Positions 10,972-22,307 of a DNA stretch of 64,000 bases are shown here, piece after piece. A model generated the notes under the pieces. It did not search any database and was not told the origin of the DNA. It saw only the letters and a list, made by a program, of their open reading frames with translations. Source of the DNA: Auriscalpium vulgare (lineage: Eukaryota > Basidiomycota > Agaricomycetes > Russulales > Auriscalpiaceae); contig JAHBBC010000003.1 of NCBI GenBank assembly GCA_019915015.1, forward strand, positions 1,364,001 to 1,428,000. The letters are read 5' to 3'. Within the stretch, counting starts at the first letter, position 1; the number at the start of each line of letters is the position of its first letter. The translations under genes were made by a program, and so were the position numbers.

Positions 10972-13619
10972 AAAGGTATCGCAGAGACCCGGGCTGCCTT
11001 CGGGAGGCGTCGGTGGGTGCTGGAGTGGGCGGTGTCGCTGCAGGAGGCGGCGGAGAGCAGTGGTCGGGGTACTGTCACGTGATCGCGAGCGGGTTGTTGA
11101 TCCAGGTGGACCCGTATTGTTCGCTGTTGTGGCCACCTCCGCCTCGGGCCAAATACCACCACACAGTCCGCATTGGGATCGGCCACCTCGCAAGGCGAGG
11201 ATGTGTTCTTTGCACTTGCGCTGAACGTCACCAGAAACCACTCTGGTACAGTGTGCGCTCCGCGGTTGAGAAGCTAGTGAGTACAGAGCGCATCATTCCA
11301 TAATGTTAATTAGGCCCATCTTGGCTCTGGGATTTCTTTACTGGAGTGCAGCAACAGAGATAGATTGCTGTTCCCTCCGTGCAGTCTCCAAGGGCCGTTG
11401 ATGGATGGACTTTGTTTCGGTGGCCAGCACCGCCCAGGCGTCCTCGCATCAGCGTACAGCCCCAGTGGACATTTCACGCTGTCCCATGACTGCAGGACTT
11501 GATATATGTCTGTCGGCTAGCGTCGTGGTCTCAACTGGAGAGCCTTCTATCTCTGTGGGTTGACGCCTTGTGTCTTCCGCCGAGCTGTTAGTGGGCCCCC
11601 TTTCTGCGGTGAGCCGCGGAGATTCTCTGGATACACATGATGGTTTCGCTGCGCCACGTCATGCGCGTTCACGACAGATCTGACGGCAGGCTGTCCACCG
11701 CCCGGACATCGCTGCGGGGCCAGTAAGTACTAGCTCGTGTTTCGTCCGTGGCGTCGCTGAGGCCTTCTCCACGATGGTTGTGTGCGAGTTGAAGGGCGTC
11801 TGGGCGGGCTCATGTGCTGATCATAGCTGTGTCGAGTGAGATGGCCCGCGCAAGGGGTGCGGGATCACGCTTCCTTTGATGTGTTGTTCCTGCCCTTTCC
11901 TGGCCTTCTTGCAGAGAACTGATAGCAGACGGTGCCGGGCCTAATCTCGGCGATCCTCTTGGCCAGTCGGCAGCCAACGCGGACGCTTTCTCCCACAGGA
12001 ATGCGTCTTTGCTCGCGGCCGATCAGCTCGGGACGCACCCCGTGACCCGCATCCCCCGCCGTCTGCGACCCCCAGGCACCAGGCATATACCTGCATTTGT
12101 GCTTGCCGTCACCGCCGCGGAGGGCCAGCGAGGTAAGTAGAGTGGGGCTGGATAGAGCGCAGCGTGTGCGGCCCTGCCCTAAAGCCCCCAGGCACTAGCA
12201 CGTCCGCAACCTTAACCCGGGATCGGCTCTGCCCCCGTTTCATTGACCCCTGGCGGCGCGGAACGCATTCGAATCAGGGAGAGTGCAAGGGCAGGCAAGG
12301 GCCCGCGCTGGCCCCCGGCAGGTACGTCCGCGTCCCGGGGCCGGCCCCGCCCGTGCCTGACGATAGAGACCGACTTAATCTTGCCCGCACGGCCGAGCTG
12401 AGATACCATCGCGGGACGCGCACCGCCCAGCCTGCGACGTCCTGCCCGATGCGCAGTGTGCTGCGTGTCACCGTCGGTTGCATGGAAGCGACGCCGTTCG
12501 TATCCCATGCCACCACGCCTTCATTTTCCTCCACAATATACACGGAGGCTCGACGCATAGCGGGCGCGAGATCCGGCGTCCAACGCATTAATGTGCCCTC
12601 GTACGGCATGATGCCGCCTGATGGGGGATGCCCGCGGGCATGCAGCGGCCGCTCGCCCCCTCCATTCAACCTTGTTCCCGTCCGGATTAATCGCCGTGCG
12701 GACCAGCGGACCATTGAAACACCCTGACACTTTCTCTCATCGTCGATGAATGGCAAACCGTGCCTGCCACAGATCGCTCCGCCGACCCTGGATCTTGACG
12801 CTGCGGCCTTGTACTTGTTGGCAAATGTCCGGAACGCCGGGCGCGTCCAGGCCTTTCGGCGCAACCGCCCTCCAGCTGGGGCGCCTATGGCCCACACGCG
12901 GTGGCTAGCCCTTACATGTCTAAAGTGTCTTCATGCGCTCATGCACTCTAGGCTCTGTTCTAAAGCCAATTTACTTCATGCGCGGCCACAGTGCGGTCCA
13001 ATATCCGTTCAATAACCGGCCGTAAGCGACGAGGAGGGACGGTGAGCAAGGCACGTCAAGCCTTGTATGCGACGGGAATGAAAATCTATATGCTTTGTGC
13101 CCGGACGGGGAACTTGTTTGTCAATGGAAATACAAATTGTATGGGGGGTGTGGTATGGAGGGGCGCATATGCATGCCGCCACAAATAACGATGGAAACAG
13201 ACATAAATGCCGGGTCACGGTCAATGCACAGAATGCTTGGCGATGAGATGCAATGTAAGATGAGAATTGAACAGGTGTGGTGTTGCGGACAATGATGCGG
13301 GTCGAAAATGCGAAGAAATGATGCGGAGATTGGGTATGATCGTGCAGGAGATGAAGACGTCTGTCAAGCGTTGGAAAGGAGCGTAAGGAGGACTTGAGAT
13401 TTACTGCCGGGTTTGACAGCGCCGCGCAGTCTATCAGGACGACCTGGACGTTGCGCGCTGCCGGTGGGAAGAATGCGTGGAAAATATGGGCGCGTTGCGT
13501 GGCTCGGCACCCACGCTGCAGCAGTCACGACAGAGCCAACGCGCACAGCTCTGCCGCTCGTACGGCATTTTGGGAGGGCGGGGACATGCGCAGCTCCCTC
13601 CAGCTACAGGATCAAGAGA
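10972..13619. other. Long gene-poor stretch
   Basis: About 2.6 kb upstream of the Cdc11-like gene. An open frame continues upstream of the chosen ATG to about 11241 but looks like 5' leader. Around 12160-12900 frames of 187 and 207 codons lie opposite each other, both rich in Arg/Pro/Gly without motifs. I see no supported gene, tRNA or repeat here. Confidence 0.45.
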
Positions 13620-14384
13620 TCATTGTGGCCTGGGTTTCGGAGCGCGTCCGCGGCCGCGCTCGAGATTTTGCGACGACAGCTTCACGTTGCCTTTGCCAAC
13701 GAAGCTGTGCGGCGGCGCGTGGACAGAGGCTTGGCCGTTACGGTGTGGCAACGGCATGAACTCGGACTCGGAGGGCGGACTGATCGGATATGACAACATC
13801 GGCGGCGTGGGGGACATGGTAACAGACGGGGGCGGCGAGGGCGAAGGAGAGGGAAGCGTGTCGGCACCATACGCAGCGGCGCGCACGCCACGATCTTCGG
13901 ACGTGCGGACGGAAAGGCGGGGGTGTGGCGCGGGCGCGGCACCCCCGAACGGCGGGGACGGCGAACGGCTCAGCGGCGAGATGGGGGCCGCGAAGCCGCG
14001 AAAGCGCGTCTCGGACTGCCCGCCGCGGGATTTTGGATTCGAGGACGGCATGGGAAACGCATACATAAAGCGATCCGACGCGCGCGGCGACGGGGTGCGC
14101 GGGCGCACGTGGACGGACGTGTCCACGAGCCCCAGGCGTGTTTTGGGGCCGGACGGGGCCACCGCAAATCTGAAATACTGCGGGGCGGGGATGTCTCCTT
14201 CTCCCGGCGGCGAGAAGTCGAAGAGCAGGTCCGGCGATGGGTCGCGCCGCCGCGCCGGTGACGCGCCCGGGCGCCCTGGCATGCTCGGAATGGTTATGGG
14301 CAAAGAGGACCCTGTGACACTGGGCTTTGATTTAGAGAGGTAGCGGTGGGTAGTCGGAGTCGATGGCTTTTTTAGAAATTCCAT
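13620..14384 (-). CDS. Pro/Ser-rich protein of unknown function
   Basis: A 254-residue frame opening MEFLKKPSTPTTHRYLSKSK. Composition is that of a disordered regulatory protein: many SP and TP pairs (SPSPPFG, TPSPRASDRF, LPSPSPSP), basic patches (SPARRRDPSP) and no globular domain that I recognise. One conserved-looking stretch reads GDIPAPQYFRFAVAPSGPKT. There is no signal peptide or membrane segment. A frame of 288 codons is open on the opposite strand over the same bases, but it is Gly/Arg-rich and less protein-like, so the minus strand is preferred. A further 3' exon cannot be excluded. Proline-directed kinase sites are abundant; any role in signalling is an inference. Confidence 0.5.
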   Translation of the reverse strand: MEFLKKPSTPTTHRYLSKSKPSVTGSSLPITIPSMPGRPGASPARRRDPSPDLLFDFSPPGEGDIPAPQYFRFAVAPSGPKTRLGLVDTSVHVRPRTPSPRASDRFMYAFPMPSSNPKSRGGQSETRFRGFAAPISPLSRSPSPPFGGAAPAPHPRLSVRTSEDRGVRAAAYGADTLPSPSPSPPPSVTMSPTPPMLSYPISPPSESEFMPLPHRNGQASVHAPPHSFVGKGNVKLSSQNLERGRGRAPKPRPQ

Positions 14385-15779
14385 AATCTAGACAAGGAGA
14401 TGTGTGGGTCAGCCGAGGTGTTCGGAGGAGCTGAAAGGGAAAGAACGACAGTAAATAAGCTCATCCATCAGTTGGTGATGGAGGAATCGGGAAGGGAAGT
14501 CCCAGGCGAGTGCGAAGGGTGGCACGATGCGGCGCAGCAGGACAGGCAAGCGACCGTGGTCCGCGGCGGATAGTAGATGCAGAGTGACGGCCGCAGCGGC
14601 ATGTGCACGAGGTAAGAAAGGCCGAGCACGCCGCAAAGGTACTGGGAGGAAAAAGAAAATGATGGAGTGCAGAAGACATGGACATACCGAGAACTGATCG
14701 ACAGATGTCGCGAGACGGTGCCAATGACTCGATTGCGGGCGGGCGGAGAGCGGGGTGATGGGAGACTGTGCCGCAGTATGCCTCCTTTTGAAAGTGGGTT
14801 CAGAAATGCGCGGGAAGAGGGGCTGATGGGTGGGTAGTCGTCGGAGACAGGCTGAGCGCGCCTTGCGACGCGAGCAGAGGACCCTCCGCCGGGGTATGGG
14901 CGGCGAGTGCGCGCGCGGAATGATATCAAGCAATCTCGGATGGTGCGGTGCGGGGGGGTGAGGTGAACGGTGGAGAGCTAGGACATGCGTGGGTAGGGGG
15001 AGAAAAAAGAGCGGAAGCGTGGCGTACTGGGCGGCGCGGTGCTATGCGATACGCGTCTGGGCTGCACGTGACAGAAAGTTTTCGGGGCTGGACTGGGCAC
15101 GGCGGGACGATGGGGAGGACGGGGGATGGGAAGGGCGGGGATGGTGGGCGGTGGAGAGAGAGGGCGGCGTGGAGTGCGGGGCGAGGAAGAACAACAGCTT
15201 TTGACCGGCTCGGACTCCGTTTGGGCCGCCCCCGCCGCTTCCCAATCGGGTGCCCTTCCGTCATGTTTCCCGCCTTTACGCTCCCGCCCCGACACGCGTC
15301 ACCCGCCCTGTCACCGCCTCCGACGTCGCCCGCCTGCTCGCCGTCTCCTCTGGTGCCACTTGCATCTCCCGCCGCCCTACAGACCGACGCGCTGTCCTCT
15401 CGCACTCGCCTTCTCTTCCAAGGATCACACCATCGACATGTTCTGCCACACCATGCATCGAGAAAGTGGTCCTCCTTGTCCGTGCAGAGTCACATTGGGA
15501 CCTCGACTTCACTTCTAAGTCTCATCGGGCCCGACTGCCAGCAAGCCGTAACACGTGTAGTCACCCTTCTCGTACTTACCAGGAAGGTTCACTGCTCCAG
15601 TCTTCTCCATCTCCAAGCGTATCATGATTGAATACACAGATGGTAGGCAGCATTACTGCCATCGTAAGATGTGCCGTCCGTATCAGAACGCTAAGATAGC
15701 ACTCTGATGCGTCGCAATAGTACCGCCCCAACTTTGAATGCAACTAGGCCAGTGCGCATAAAGATGTTTGTAACCGCAG
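14385..15779. other. Intergenic region
   Basis: Probably the promoter and 5' leader of the Pro/Ser-rich gene on the left, with the 3' flank of the RPAP3-like gene on the right. Several frames above 100 codons occur on both strands at 14926-15630, but all are Arg/Pro/Ser-rich mirror images without motifs. No gene is called. Confidence 0.45.
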
Positions 15780-17349
15780 CTACGGCCAGCTACCGACTCC
15801 GCCTACGTCCTTCCATATTTTCGCAGCGACTTCCTTCTCGTCCCTGCTAAGGAATAGAACCACAGCATTGAATCGCTTGACTTTTGTCAGGGCTTCCATG
15901 TACTGTTTCACCCATCCCTTCGGCTCTTCTCCCCGGTGTGGGAGAACAGCGCGGAAGGTGTCCAGCATCGCGGCCAGCAGACCAGGCTCGAGAGATGTCT
16001 GGAACAGGGCCGGGAGCGACGAAGGCGCGAATTGCTGGCGGGGGATAGTCAGCGCAGTGCCTTCCGCGCAGACGTGCAGCTGCACTTACTGAAAGAAGCG
16101 TCCATCGCTCTAGAGGCGTTCCCAAGCTCTCCCAGGATCGCGAGAACGTAAACAGGGACATTGGTAGTCTCATACCCTCGCTGGGCAAAGCAGGGGCGGG
16201 AAGCGGCGCAACGTCGCTGAGGGTCAGACCGCCTATCGGCAGCGTCTCTGCTTTGGGGGCATCGTCGCCAGCCTCTGCCCCCAAACCGGTCGCAGGTGCA
16301 TGCTCATCAGCCGATCTGTCCTGGGACCGCTCAGGAGGGACAGGCGATTGCTGTGGTTGCGGGGATGCGCGGGAAGGCGCATCTCGCTTGAAGATTGTGT
16401 GCTCGCCTGATGCACGGAAGATGCCACCTCCTGGGCGAGAGCTGGGTTGCGTAGTCTCTCGCACTTTCTGGATAGAAGCCGGACGGGTCTTCGGCAACTC
16501 AGTGTCTTGCTGCACAGAGGATGGTGCGTCGGTTTTAGTGAGGGGACGCGAGCTCACAGGCTGTAGCAGGTCTGTGGTATTCGACGCGAGAGCTGACGTA
16601 GACGATGATGACAGGGCAGGTGCAGGCGGCGTCTCGACGACAGTAATTGGGATGCGACGCCGTTTAACTGGTGTCGGAATCGTCGTCTGTGCCTTCGAAG
16701 CAGGGGCACGGGGGGCTAAGTCAATCGGCTTTGCCTTCTGGGAAGCGAATGTGTGAATGCGAGCCAGAACGACACAGATGCAGAACGCCTACGGCCTGCG
16801 TTTTCGTCTTGCTCTTGCTAAGGAGGCCATTGATTTTCTCCAGCTCAGATTTCACCGGCGCGTTGGAAGGCTCGAGTTTGAGCGCGTTTTGGAGATCTGA
16901 TGTACAGCATCAATGAAGACATTACCATAGCTCTTACGAACCACACACCTGCTCGTGCGTCCTCGTACTTCAGAAGCGCCGAACGCGCCTGCGCGCGACG
17001 AAACAGTGCCTTGACGTTCGTGCTGCTCAACTGGAGCACGCGCGTACAGTCGCGCTCCGCGTCCAAGTTCCTACGACAAAATCGATCGTGGTGAGCTGGA
17101 TGGCGCGAGGGCAGCAAGTGTGGGTGCGCCACGTACTTGCCTAGTTTCAGATAGGCTGCGGCGCGATTGAGGGGAAAGGTCGGGTCGGAAGCATCCTCGA
17201 GGATGGCGGAGGTGTAGTGGCCGACGGCGGCGGGGAAATCGGCGGCTTTGAACGCTGCGTTGCCCTAGGACAGTCGCTCAGCGGGGGCGCTACGTGTGCA
17301 CGGGGATCCCCACTTTTTCTTTCGCGATCGCAGCGGCATTTGACGCCAT
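15780..17349 (-). CDS. RPAP3-like TPR co-chaperone (R2TP complex)
   Basis: Adaptor that links Hsp90/Hsp70 to the R2TP machinery assembling RNA polymerases, PIKKs and snoRNPs. The start ATG at 17349 gives MASNAAAIAKEK, which splices over a short intron to GNAAFKAADFPAAVGHYTSA, the usual opening of a first TPR motif. Further TPR helices follow: FPLNRAAAYLKLGK, NLDAERDCTRVLQL and VKALFRRAQARSAL. A Ser/Pro-rich linker of about 200 residues carries a nuclear-type basic patch (VKRRRIPI). The C-terminus, FAPSSLPALFQTSLEPGLLA to AKIWKDV, matches the RPAP3 C-terminal (monad-binding) domain that contacts RUVBL1/2. Budding yeast Tah1 lacks this domain, so the protein is closer to animal RPAP3. It is divergent from the Dug2 gene, with 363 bases between the start codons. 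Confidence 0.78.
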
Positions 17350-17712
17350 CGCGACAGCAAGATGGTGACTGTCGAAGAGTAACCTTCTCGTGAAGGGCGC
17401 GTCGACGCTCCTCCCCGCCAGCATCGACTTCCCTCTTGTTTCTTCCGCTCCTGCTCGCGCCTGTCACCGCTCTGTCTCCTACTTCCAACTGGAAAGTACC
17501 TACAGTTCCACGAATGCGGTTTCACTGACGATGACATCCCTACAGCCCTGGACACTGCGCGCAACTCGAAACCCTTCCGAGTTTCGGGCGCCCGGCACCT
17601 CCACGTTTTTCGTCTGACAAACTAGGTTCTGACAAGCAAGCTATATACCTAGGACAAGTAGAGATGGACAAGGACAACATCCCGCATCGTGTGCCCTTCT
17701 CTCTTGCATGCC
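17350..17712. promoter_or_regulatory. Shared divergent promoter region, RPAP3-like / Dug2
   Basis: The two start codons face away from each other across 363 bases, so both core promoters must lie here or overlap the 5' ends. No convincing TATA box was seen. Confidence 0.4.
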
Positions 17713-20700
17713 ATGTCTCCGGCATCCTTGCTCACACCTGCTTTCTGTCGCCTTGCGCGCACCCGTTCAGCATCTCTCAGCCGGAACATCGAGTCTTTGG
17801 CGCCAGATCTCGTCCACTCCCTGAAACAGGAGTACAATTCGGTCCTGAGCTTGTCCACGGACGATAACTACATCTACAGCGGGAGTCAGAGCGAGCACAT
17901 CTCGGTGCGTCATCGCGCGTGCGGTTTCGAGGAGCAGATTCTGACGTCCAACGCGGGCCTGTAGGTGTGGGATATACGAACCTATAGCCTGAAGACACAG
18001 CTCATAGGACATACGGGGAGCGTGCTAGCGCTGGAATATGCGGCGGACAAGCGCTGGCTCTTTAGCTCTTCAGGCAAGCCAATCTCTCAGGTTTCCCCTT
18101 CGAAGCCCTTCACCTGTTCCTCACAGGAGACAGCACCGTCCGGGTAAGTCACACATAGTTAGCTTGACTTGGGTGGCGCATTCTCATCGGACCTTCCATC
18201 AGGTTTGGTGTACGACCACGCTCCGTCCTCTGTATGTGATCAATCCTTACTTGGAAACCGACTCCGGCGATCTCTTCTCCATGGCCTGGTCGTCAACCTA
18301 CAAGACGATCTACTTTGGCTGCCAAAATACCTCGATCCAGTGGTACTCGTTCCCCGACTCGGCGCCTCCGCTGCCGTCAGTCTCCGGGACCTCGACACCC
18401 ACCGGCGCGGCCAAAAAGGTGCACAAATTCTTTGACAGCTATCCGCGCTCCCAGCGCAAGCCCGCAGACATCTTTGCATCCAACGCAGCTACTCCGCCCG
18501 TCTTGGACCAAGAGCTCTGCGCTGTGGTCGACGTCCCGCCGAGTAATGTGATAGACTCAGCGCACTACGGCTATGTGTACTGCATGGCGCTGTCGCCGTC
18601 TACACGAGACGGCTCGGACGACGTGCCAGGCAGTCGAGAAGAGCAGCTCGTCACGGGCAGTGGGGATGAGTCCATCAAAGTTAGCTCACCGCCGGATACC
18701 CAATTCACCTACTCATCGTCGTGCTAGGTCTGGAGATGCACGGTGGACGGCCTGGAGCTACTTGAGACCGTCGACTGCACACATGGTGCGGTCTTGTCGC
18801 TCGTTACGCGCGGCGACGTCCTCTACGCTGGCTGTCAGGACGGTTATGTCAAGGTCTGGGACCTGCAGACGAACACCCTCATCCGCACCATCATAGTGCA
18901 GGAGGTAATTCCAGCCTGGCGCTGCCTTTTTCTGTTCTGCACTGATGTGCGTTTGATACACTAGAATGTCGATATTCTTTCGCTATCTATGCTACACACC
19001 GACCTGTATACATTTTCCGCCAATGGACAGATACAAGTGGGTTATCACTTCGTGCTCAAGCACAGCAAGAGGCTCACGTACATCAGCGGTACTCAGAAAC
19101 CTTCGACTGCACAGCGTCGTGGCATGGACACAACGGCATCGTTTTGTCGTCCGTCGTCAGTCGCGGCCAGGCGAACGACTTCACTCTCATCACTGGTGGT
19201 AACGACGATACTATAAGAGTAAGTCCTCCTTAGTAATTAAATTTATGCGTGTGCTCAGAGCAGTGGTTCTCTACAAGGTATGGGGGGTGCGGCCACCGGA
19301 CTCAGAGTACGGGAACGACTCGCACTGCAGTGACGTTGTCGACGCTAGCGGCTTCAAGGCCCCAGATGGTGAGCCGGCGATCTTTCACATCTGGCCGATC
19401 TGACGCCATCGTCCTCAATGCCGGCTGAACAGACATTTTGATCTATGCTCTCACAAAGTTTGTGTCGATCCGCAGTGTCAGTAGTAGCGTGGAATTGCGG
19501 GAAGACTGCCGGCAAGCGGCGATCTGGCTGTCCAAATGCCTTCACCAGCTTGGTGCAAACTCTAAACCGGTGTGTATGCTCTCTCTATTGACTATTTCGA
19601 TTCGTTTTTACTCAGTGCGCTAGCTCTATGCCGGCGACACCAATCAACAAAATCCTATTGTATTCGCCACATTTCAAGGGACACAGACAGAGAAACGGAG
19701 GCCACGAATTCTGTTCTATGGGTCAGTGTGCTCTGCGCGCTACGTGGCTTGTCCGCACTCTAACATCCCTCTCGACATAGCCACTACGATGTGATATCTG
19801 CTCCGCCAGAAGGCTGGGACACAGATCCGTTCCATTTAACCGCTCGCAATGGCTTCCTCTACGGTCGTGGCGTATCGGACGACAAAGGCCCTGTATTGGC
19901 CGTCGCATGCGCCGCCGCGGAGCTCCTGCAGCAGCGGATGCTTGGCGTCGATCTCATCTTCTTGATCGAAGGCGAGGAGGAGACCGGCAGCGTGGGCTTC
20001 GAGGAAATGGTTAGAAAACACAAAGATTTCATTGGGGAGGTCGACGCCATCCTTGTCAGGTGGGCTTTTGCCGCATTGCGTAGGGCGACAGTGCTTATGC
20101 ACTTTCACAGTAATTCTGGGTGGATAGCATGCAACGCGCCCTCCATCACATATGGATTGCGTGGCGTTGTGCACTGCAATGTTGAGGTGCGTGTGCTTAC
20201 TCTCTCTCTCATGAATTATCTCTATCTCAATTGTTGTGTGCAGATAATGTCACAATGCAAGGATGCACATTCCGGAGTCGATGGCGGTGCTGTTGTTGAG
20301 CCAATGCAGGACATGTATGTTTGCGAACGTCGTAGGGAAGTCCTATGCTAAGGATCTTCCAGGATACAGCTACTAGCGACGTTGTCTGACAAGAATCGCA
20401 AAGTACTGATTCCCGGCTTCTGTGAGTGCTAGTAGACCTTCCAGGCCATCTCCTCATGACCTTTGCAGATGACGACGTGCGTCCGAGGACCGAGCAAGAG
20501 ACAGAGGCATTCAAGCTTATTGAAGCTGCCACGAATAACACCGCCGAGTCACTTGCTGCACGCTGGCGAGAACCCTCGTTGACTGTGCATAATATCCTCG
20601 GTTCTGGTCCGCGCAGTGAGTGTCGTTGTAAGCCGTGCCGCACCTCAAAGGGCTGATCCTCGTATGCAGATCCGACAGTCATCCCGGCGACTGTCACGGC

Positions 20701-21280
20701 GCAGGTCTCCTTGCGCATCGTGCCTGACCAAAGCCTCGAAACTGTTTCAAGTACGCTCACGCGATACATCAAGCAATCCTTTGCAGAGCTCCACTCTCCG
20801 AACGCACTGAAGGTGTGTGGTGTATCACCATTCCAGCAATCTCTCAAACGCTGACTGCACGCAGGTGTCTGTCGATCACACTGTCGACTGGTGGCTCGGG
20901 AACTTGGAGCATCCATATTTCAAGGCATTGGAAAACGCAATACGCGATGAATGGCAAGTCAACCCTCTCCGCGTACGCGAGGGCGGAGTGAGTCATTCCG
21001 AGCATCGAGCAACTGCCTTTCCGAATAATATCTCCTTGCAGTCGATTCCATGTGTCCCTTTCTTGGAGAAAGAGTTTGCATGCCCCGCACTACATCTGCC
21101 AATGGGTCAAAGCACAGTAGGCACCCATACTTCGGTTAGTTTCTGGCACTAATGCCGTGCCAGGATCAAGCTCATCTAGCGAATGAACACCTCTCTCTGG
21201 TCAACCTGCGGGCGGGGAAATCCGTCGTGAAGCGATTTCTACTTGCGGTTGCAGACGCGGAGAGCGCTACGGCTAGCTGA
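17713..21280 (+). CDS. DUG2: Dug2-type glutathione-degrading peptidase subunit (WD40 repeats + M20 peptidase)
   Basis: Subunit of the cytosolic Dug2-Dug3 glutathione-cleaving enzyme of the gamma-glutamyl-independent pathway. The start chosen is ATG at 17713 (MSPASLLTPAF). The first half is a WD40 propeller: YSGSQSEHISVWDIRTYSLK, LIGHTGSVLALEYAAD, YAGCQDGYVKVWDLQTNTL and LITGGNDDTIRVWGVRPPDS. The second half is an M20 metallopeptidase: LFYGHYDVISAPPEGW (metal-binding His and Asp), FLYGRGVSDDKGPVLA (the conserved GRGxxDdKG site), FLIEGEEETGS (catalytic Glu pair) and CKDAHSGVDGG in the lid. The C-terminal metal site lies near LPMGQSTDQAHLANEH. More than ten short introns are needed, and all joins examined are in frame. 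Domain order and total length of about 930 residues agree with fungal Dug2. The WD40-M20 fusion is normal for the family. Confidence 0.87.
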
Positions 21281-22307
21281 ACGGCGCCACTAGTACGACG
21301 CCCCATTTCGATTCTTCTCTGCATACAGGGCCGCATGTCGCTATGCTCTACGATGTCACGGTAGCAACTCCACAATTTTACGCTGTCTTTGCGACGTCTA
21401 TCAGTACATGCTGGTTCTCCGATACCTCGACTGTGAATCGATGGCGCTTAGAGAACAGCACATCAATAATATTATTCGACGGCAAGGGTTGTCAATTGTC
21501 GGTAAGCACTCCGAGAAGTCCAAGTCAGCCAGCCCAGCCCATCCCAGCCTCTAGTTAATCGCATTCGATGCATATTGAATGCCCAACTCAAACACCGCTT
21601 GGAGTCGATTTGCGTCGCACGTCAGACGGCTCAAGCACTGGCAGCGGCGCATCATACAGAAGGTGTCTGCTCACTCGCGGAGGCAAGTTGAACTAACTCC
21701 GGTACGAAGGGACCATTGATGTGTCGGTTACAGTTGCCCGAGTCTACGAGGTAGTTCGAGGTAGGTCGAGGTAGGTCGAGGTAGGTCGAGGTAGTATGGA
21801 TTGCATGTGGTGTGGTGGCATTGAACAATTTGTGGCATAGTAGCTGTCAAGTTGACTCATGACGGCGGTCAGGGCGCGTTCAAGGTTTTGTAGCATTTCA
21901 TGCAAAGTCAGTGGAGCGCGAGGCGGCATGCCACCAAAGCCAACGTCCATGCAAGAAGTATCTGTTCAGAAACGTCGTGTACGAGCATTGATTTCGCGAA
22001 GATAAATGTGTACACTGTACAGAGAAGGGGCATGTAGGCTCCTCCCACGCTTCGATAGTTCCTCAAACACAAGCGAAGTATTTCGAACCTCGGACTCGTC
22101 TGTCAGTCATCAGTATATGGCAGAGGGCAAGCTTGTTCCTCAGCATGCAGATTCGATCGCGTGTTATACGAGGCTACAACGGGGGTCCACCGCACAGATT
22201 TAAAAAAAGATTATTATAAGCTGATCATACAGCACCACATTGCTGTCGTAACGTGTCGTGAATGTCGTGAATGTCGTAGTAGCATACACAGTGCTCCAAG
22301 AAAACAT
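21281..22307. other. Intergenic region between Dug2 and DUF4203 3' ends
   Basis: Convergent gene ends. It contains a 10-base tandem repeat (listed separately) and a 9-base repeat near 22254-22277. A 68-codon frame on the minus strand (21744-21950) covers the tandem repeat but has no recognisable domain. Confidence 0.45.
21745..21793. repeat. 10-base tandem repeat, about five units
   Basis: The unit TAGGTCGAGG is repeated head to tail about five times, with the first unit diverged (TAGTTCGAGG). It lies in non-coding DNA between convergent genes. Confidence 0.85.

Noticed and set aside
12164..12897. Frames of 187 (+) and 207 (-) codons in the gene-poor region
   Set aside because: They overlap on opposite strands, are Arg/Pro-rich and lack motifs; they are best explained by high GC.
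14926..15631. Frames of 159 (-) and 227 (+) codons
   Set aside because: Mirror-image low-complexity sequences without domain features.
17689..17712. Upstream GTG as start of the Dug2 gene
   Set aside because: Nuclear fungal genes start with ATG; the in-frame ATG at 17713 is eight codons further on.
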